A stretch of DNA of 48,522 nt from an uncultured Rhodospirillales bacterium. Its GTDB lineage: Bacteria; Pseudomonadota; Alphaproteobacteria; Acetobacterales; Acetobacteraceae. The stretch spans positions 1 through 48,522 of the forward strand of contig CAIPLM010000049.1 in the NCBI GenBank assembly GCA_903865895.1, written 5' to 3'. The translations under genes were made by a program, and so were the position numbers. How positions within the stretch are numbered: position 1 is the stretch's first letter; each line of letters starts with the position of its first letter. The notes under the pieces were generated by a model. That model was not told the DNA's origin. It ran no database searches and saw only the letters and a program-made list of their open reading frames with translations. Below are positions 44,494 to 48,522 of this stretch, piece by piece.

Positions 44494-46896
44494 CTACGGC
44501 AATGCGAGGCTGATCACTCCTTCCACCGTGCCGCCGCCCAGCACGTCATGCACCTCAATGCGCCAGTCGCCTGGCTGATCGTCGCACGCGAAAGGCACCG
44601 GCCAGATCGCTTCGCCGCCGCGCAGCACGGTGTTGCCGCTATAGACCCGCGCGATCCGGCCGGCCGGGTCACGCAGCGTGACATGCAGCACGGTTGCTGC
44701 CGCCGGGGTGGGGCCGGCCAGCCCAAGGGTGAGCCGCGCCGTCTCGCCGGCCCGCAGCCCGGTCGGCGCGCGTAGAAGCGGGGCCGGGAGCGCGACGGGG
44801 GCAAGGGCGAGCAGCACGGGTCCTTCGCGATCGAGCGATATTTCCACGCTTGAGGCCTCATTCCAGCCGCCACCGTGGCGCAGATCGCGCATAAAATGCC
44901 GGGTATCGAAGGCGATGCGCGGTGTGTCCTGCGATTCCAGCGGCGCGTCCCGTCCGGAGGCGATGCCGAGTAGCAGCACGTCACCATTGCGCCGGACCGT
45001 CACGGTCGGTGGCGGCTCGCCGCCGCGGGCGGTGGGCATTCGGGCGAGGGGCGTGATCCCGGCTGCGGCAAGGGCGGCGGTCACCTCGCCGTGCGGCAGG
45101 TCGAGCGGGGCCGGGCGGGTGCGGCCCATGCCGTCGAACAGGCCGGTTTCGCCGAGCGCCACCACCGTGCCGCCAGCGGCGCGGAAGGCGGCGATTTCGC
45201 TCGCCTCGCCGTCCGACAGCGCCAACAACTGCGGCAACACCAGCAGGCGCACCCCGTGGCGCAACCCGCCGGCGGCGAGGCGATCGGGCGTCAGCCAGTG
45301 CGGCACGATCCCTGCGGCCTGCAACTGCCCGGCGGCCTCGCGCATCGCCACCCGCACGGCATTGTCCTGGCCTTCCAGCTCGGAGGAGCGGCGCGTCCAG
45401 GCATCGCCCGCGGCGCGATGGTCACGCAGCCATTGCAGGCGGAAGCTGATCGGCGAGTAGAGCACCGCGACATCATCTCGCACCGGTGGCGAGGCGATCA
45501 GCAGCGTGGCGAGCCCAGATTGCAGTTCAGCGAATAGCGGCGCGAGCGCCTTGCCGGCGGGGCCGAGTGTGCCGCCCTCGCCGAGAATATCATCGGCGTC
45601 GTCCCACAGGATCACGCCGCGCACCCCGCGCAGCACCCCGCGCCACAGCCGCCTTCGATCGGCGGAATTGCGTTCGAAGCTGGTGGCGAGCGGGATCATC
45701 GCCGGATCGAGCGCCCCGGCGATGTCGAGGTTCTGGCCGGTGTCGTAGATCTCCATCACCTCGGCCGCGCCGGCGAGGGTGGCGTAGTTCCAGCCGCCCC
45801 AGCCCGGGATCTGGCCGCCCTCGATCGCCGCCAATGCGGTTGGGTCGGCCCGATGGAGCGCGGCCGTGCCGGAGCGCAGTGCTGCGGCGAAGGTCTCGTC
45901 CATGAACTGCTTGTGATCGTTCCAGGCGGTGTAGTTGCCGTCGGTCCGCGCCATCGCACCCGTGGTGGTCTCGGGCAGCACGGCCTCCCAGGCGGCGAAA
46001 TCACTGCCCCAGGCGGCGTTCAGCGCGGCGAGATCGCCATGGCGCACCCGCAGCCAGGCCCGGAAATCGGCCAATGCCGGTGGCGAACGGTCGAAATCCC
46101 AGGCCGCCGAGAGGTCGGCGATGCCGGGCTCATCGCCGAGCGAGTAGTAGAGTGGGCGGAAATCGCCATGGGCGCGGGCATGGTCGGCGAGGCGGGCGCC
46201 GATCCGCGCGATCCAGGCGGGGTCGGACAGGCTCGGGCTGCGTTCGAACACCTGGGGGTCGGCGGGGTTCGCCTGATGGCGCGCCTGGGCCTGGGTGAAG
46301 CGCCAGGTCACGTCATTGCCGTGTTCGGGCGTCCACATGTGGTAAGGCGAGTAGAAATCGGTGGCGATATTCTCGACATACCAACGGAAGTCCCCGGCGA
46401 GCGGGGCGGCGATGCGGGGGCCGACGTCGGCGGCGGTGAAATCCACGCGATGGCCGAACACCTTCACGGCGGTGACGCCGAGTGCCCGCATCGCCGCATG
46501 CCGTCCGGCTGCCTGCTCGGCATAGGTGATCACCTGGAAATCGTTCCACGCATCCGGCGCGGGGCGCGCGACGAACCGCGCCGTGGCCTCGTGGCGCACC
46601 CCGTCCCGCGTGCTGGCGATGCGCAGCGTGTTGTCCATCGCCACCGCGCGTCCGAGATCGAGCCGCAGGGCGATCGGAGCCCCGGGCTGGGCGGTGATCG
46701 TGTAGTGGCCGACATGGCGGCCCAGCGCGTCGGTCCAGTCCGCGGTGATGGTGGCGGGCGCGTTGAGGGGCGGCTCGGCGATGATGCGCGCCTCGATCTG
46801 CCCACCCCGCTCGCCGGCTGACGGCATCGCGATACGGTCCGCCCGTGCGGCGGTAGCGAGCAGCAGGAGGGGCAGCAGGAGGGCCGGTTTCATCAT
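44494..46896 (-). CDS. Secreted glycoside hydrolase, GH42-like (beta-galactosidase type)
   Basis: An 800-residue protein with a signal peptide (KPALLLPLLLLATAARA). Residues about 160-420 resemble a GH42 barrel: YYSLGDEPGIAD places a candidate acid/base Glu256, and FRAWLRVRHGDLAALNAAWG with SDFAAWEAV matches the GH42 WL-x-x-x-YG-x-LN-x-AWG block. A Rossmann-like trimerisation-type domain (LLVLPQLLALSDGEASEIAA) and C-terminal beta domains follow. The unusual N-terminal 110-residue beta domain precedes the barrel. It overlaps the transporter stop by 4 bases (ATGA), so it is coupled to an HpnN-like gene. Substrate unproven. Confidence 0.75.
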   Translation of the reverse strand: MMKPALLLPLLLLATAARADRIAMPSAGERGGQIEARIIAEPPLNAPATITADWTDALGRHVGHYTITAQPGAPIALRLDLGRAVAMDNTLRIASTRDGVRHEATARFVARPAPDAWNDFQVITYAEQAAGRHAAMRALGVTAVKVFGHRVDFTAADVGPRIAAPLAGDFRWYVENIATDFYSPYHMWTPEHGNDVTWRFTQAQARHQANPADPQVFERSPSLSDPAWIARIGARLADHARAHGDFRPLYYSLGDEPGIADLSAAWDFDRSPPALADFRAWLRVRHGDLAALNAAWGSDFAAWEAVLPETTTGAMARTDGNYTAWNDHKQFMDETFAAALRSGTAALHRADPTALAAIEGGQIPGWGGWNYATLAGAAEVMEIYDTGQNLDIAGALDPAMIPLATSFERNSADRRRLWRGVLRGVRGVILWDDADDILGEGGTLGPAGKALAPLFAELQSGLATLLIASPPVRDDVAVLYSPISFRLQWLRDHRAAGDAWTRRSSELEGQDNAVRVAMREAAGQLQAAGIVPHWLTPDRLAAGGLRHGVRLLVLPQLLALSDGEASEIAAFRAAGGTVVALGETGLFDGMGRTRPAPLDLPHGEVTAALAAAGITPLARMPTARGGEPPPTVTVRRNGDVLLLGIASGRDAPLESQDTPRIAFDTRHFMRDLRHGGGWNEASSVEISLDREGPVLLALAPVALPAPLLRAPTGLRAGETARLTLGLAGPTPAAATVLHVTLRDPAGRIARVYSGNTVLRGGEAIWPVPFACDDQPGDWRIEVHDVLGGGTVEGVISLALP

Positions 46897-48522
46897 GCCT
46901 CGCGCATCAGCGCCCGCAGGAGAACGGGCAGGAACACCAGCGTCACCAGCAGCGTCGCGGCGAGGCTGAGCAGCAGCAGCACCCCCATGCTGGCGGTTCC
47001 GGGATGGTGGCTCAAGGCCAATGATCCGAAGGCGGTGGCGGTGGTCAGCGCCGAGAACAGCACGCCACGCGCGGTGGCGGTGCCCAGGAAGCGCGATTGC
47101 CCGGCCCGCCAGTTCATCACGAAGTAGATGTTGAACGACACGCCCACCCCCTGCAGCAACGGCAGGGCGATGATGTTGGCGAAGTTGAGCGACAACCCGA
47201 GGATCGCCGCGCCGAGCACCGTCAGCAGTGCCGAGAGCGCCAGCGACAGCAGCACCAGCGCCACATCGAGCGGCCGGCGCAGGATCGCCGCCAGCAGCAC
47301 GCCGATCGCGCCGAGTGCCAGCAGGGCCGCGGTGCGGAAGGCACCGGTGATGGTGGCCGCCGTCTCGATGATTTGCACCGCGGCGCCCCCGGCCTCCGGC
47401 GCCACCTCGCGCACTGCGGCGGCGAAATCCGCCAGCCCAGCGGCACCGCGCACCTCCGCCCCCGGCGTCACCTGGATGCGCACTCGCCCGTCGGGCAGGC
47501 GCCAATCCCGCGCGATATCCGGCGGAATCGTCTCGGCGGTCACCGGGGCCGCGGTGAGCGCGAGGCGAAGATGGGTGAGCTGGCGCGGCAGGAAGCGGAC
47601 CAGCGCGGCATCGGCCGCCATCAACACCGCGTCGTCAGCCGCCGCCAGGGCCTGGAGATCACCGGCGATCGCCAGCAACGGATCACCGGGCTTGAGCCGC
47701 CCCTTCGCCGCCTCGATCTGCCGCAGCGTGGCCGAGGCGGCCAGGCGGAGATCCCCCGGCGTCACCGGCGCGGCCGGGGCCCGCGGGGCGAGGGAGGCGC
47801 GCAGCAGCCCGGCGGCATCGGCGATGGCGGCGAGCTTGGCCGGCTGGTCCGCCGGCACGAAGCTCGACAGGCTGAGCACCTCGCCGGCCTGTTTCAGCGC
47901 CGCAAGGCGCGGCAGCAGCGCCTCGGCCGCGGCGCTATTGGGCAGCACGATATCCGCGCCATAGGGCGTGGTGAGCGGCGAGGCGGCGAGGTCGGCCAGC
48001 GTGCGCATCGCCTCGGTGGTGGGGTCCTTGGTGTGCAGCGGATCGGAATCGAAGCTGAGCCGGGGCAGCAGCACGGCGCCAAGCAACCCGGCGAGCGCGA
48101 AGCCGCCCAGCACCCATCGGCGGTACGGTTGCAGCCGGGCCTCCATAACCTCGCCGATCGCCAGCCCCACCTCGGCGCCCTCGGCGCGCGGCCGGCATAG
48201 GGTCAGCATCGCCGGGAGGAACGTCAGTGTCGCCGCCAGCGCCACCAGCATGCCGAAGCCGGCGATCATCCCGAGCTCCGCCACCCCGCGGAACGAGGTC
48301 GGCGCGAAGGCGAGGAACCCCGCCGCCGCCGCCGCCGCCGAGACCAGGATCGGCGGCCCCGCGATCCCACCAGCCGCCTCCATCACCTGCGCGGCGGTGC
48401 TGTTGGGGAAGGCATGGCGCAACTCGCGCAGCCGCACAGCGAACTGGATGGCGAAATCCACGGCGATGCCGACGAACAGCACCGCGAAGGCCACCGAGAT
48501 CAGGTTCAGCGTGCCGATCGCC
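46893..48522 (-). CDS. hpnN: HpnN-like MMPL/RND transporter (N-terminus outside window)
   Basis: At least 543 residues of a large RND-type membrane transporter; the 5' end lies beyond the right edge. The visible part contains the end of the first membrane bundle (VAFAVLFVGIAVDFAIQFAV, FRGVAELGMIAGFGM), a periplasmic loop starting RLSFDSDPLHTKDPTTEAMR, typical of hopanoid-associated HpnN, and a second bundle ending LLLSLAATLLVTLVFLPVLL. HpnN moves hopanoids to the outer membrane in alphaproteobacteria. No other hpn gene is in the window, so a related MMPL lipid exporter cannot be excluded. Confidence 0.85.
   Translation of the reverse strand, partial: AIGTLNLISVAFAVLFVGIAVDFAIQFAVRLRELRHAFPNSTAAQVMEAAGGIAGPPILVSAAAAAAGFLAFAPTSFRGVAELGMIAGFGMLVALAATLTFLPAMLTLCRPRAEGAEVGLAIGEVMEARLQPYRRWVLGGFALAGLLGAVLLPRLSFDSDPLHTKDPTTEAMRTLADLAASPLTTPYGADIVLPNSAAAEALLPRLAALKQAGEVLSLSSFVPADQPAKLAAIADAAGLLRASLAPRAPAAPVTPGDLRLAASATLRQIEAAKGRLKPGDPLLAIAGDLQALAAADDAVLMAADAALVRFLPRQLTHLRLALTAAPVTAETIPPDIARDWRLPDGRVRIQVTPGAEVRGAAGLADFAAAVREVAPEAGGAAVQIIETAATITGAFRTAALLALGAIGVLLAAILRRPLDVALVLLSLALSALLTVLGAAILGLSLNFANIIALPLLQGVGVSFNIYFVMNWRAGQSRFLGTATARGVLFSALTTATAFGSLALSHHPGTASMGVLLLLSLAATLLVTLVFLPVLLRALMREA

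Noticed and set aside
1-48522. CRISPR arrays, tRNA or rRNA genes, complete insertion sequences, prophage or anti-phage systems
   Set aside because: No regularly spaced direct repeats, cloverleaf-like sequences, transposase or phage-type proteins were recognised on reading both strands.

Overview
The window is 48.5 kb of very GC-rich, densely packed bacterial chromosome. Codon third positions are overwhelmingly G or C, so long spurious open frames lie opposite many genes. An etfB-etfA-hbd operon next to a HIG1-type gene, a hopanoid-type RND transporter (HpnN-like), GAAC-N7-GAAC (SOS-type) boxes and a 135-bp poly-A/poly-T palindromic repeat together suggest an alphaproteobacterium, probably Rhodospirillales/Acetobacteraceae. 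This placement is inference; no rRNA or tRNA is present to confirm it.

Layout. 1-1000: decayed left edge with a CDS tail, a G-rich repeat, an SOS-like promoter pointing left and a frameshifted gene remnant. 1.0-8.5 kb: a YbiO-like mechanosensitive channel, a HIG1 mini-protein, then etfB-etfA-hbd-esterase-Gfo/Idh/MocA oxidoreductase. 8.5-14.5 kb: an alpha/beta hydrolase, a sugar-type ABC importer (binding protein and two permeases, no ATPase) fused by overlaps to a ketose-3-epimerase-like gene, and an M20 peptidase. 14.5-20.3 kb: a compact catabolic island for 2-aminobenzoate (anthranilate) through its CoA thioester: ligase, monooxygenase/reductase, SDR, MarR regulator and a RidA-like protein. 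A shared near-palindrome lies before the ligase and in the divergent gap between monooxygenase and SDR. 20.3-27.5 kb: a flavin monooxygenase with a TPR lipoprotein, an iron-sulfur (PhrB-type) photolyase overlapping a 49-residue DUF2256 gene, an MFS exporter, a Tat-exported nicotinamidase-like enzyme, and a thiolase-like/DUF35 pair. 27.5-32.2 kb: a DUF2235 hydrolase, then usp-ftsH divergent from a CBS-BON gene around a precisely placed FNR/FixK-type box. 32.2-35 kb: a small gene under a perfect SOS box, an EthD-like protein, the palindromic repeat, and an XRE/MmyB regulator divergent from a membrane protein with a perfect operator-like palindrome. 35-44.3 kb: N-carbamoyl-D-amino-acid-hydrolase-like and SGNH hydrolases, a sugar aminotransferase/epimerase pair, Kup, an aldo/keto reductase, and ThuA plus epoxide hydrolase. 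44.5-48.5 kb: a secreted GH42-like glycosidase overlapping the 3' end of an HpnN-like transporter that runs off the right edge.

The most interesting material is the anthranilyl-CoA island, with its candidate operators and a RidA homologue lacking the catalytic arginine; the thiolase/DUF35 pair with a tyrosine-type active site; the epimerase with Gln in place of a metal-binding His; the FNR-type divergent promoter; and the SOS-boxed gene whose 3' end runs into a dispersed repeat.
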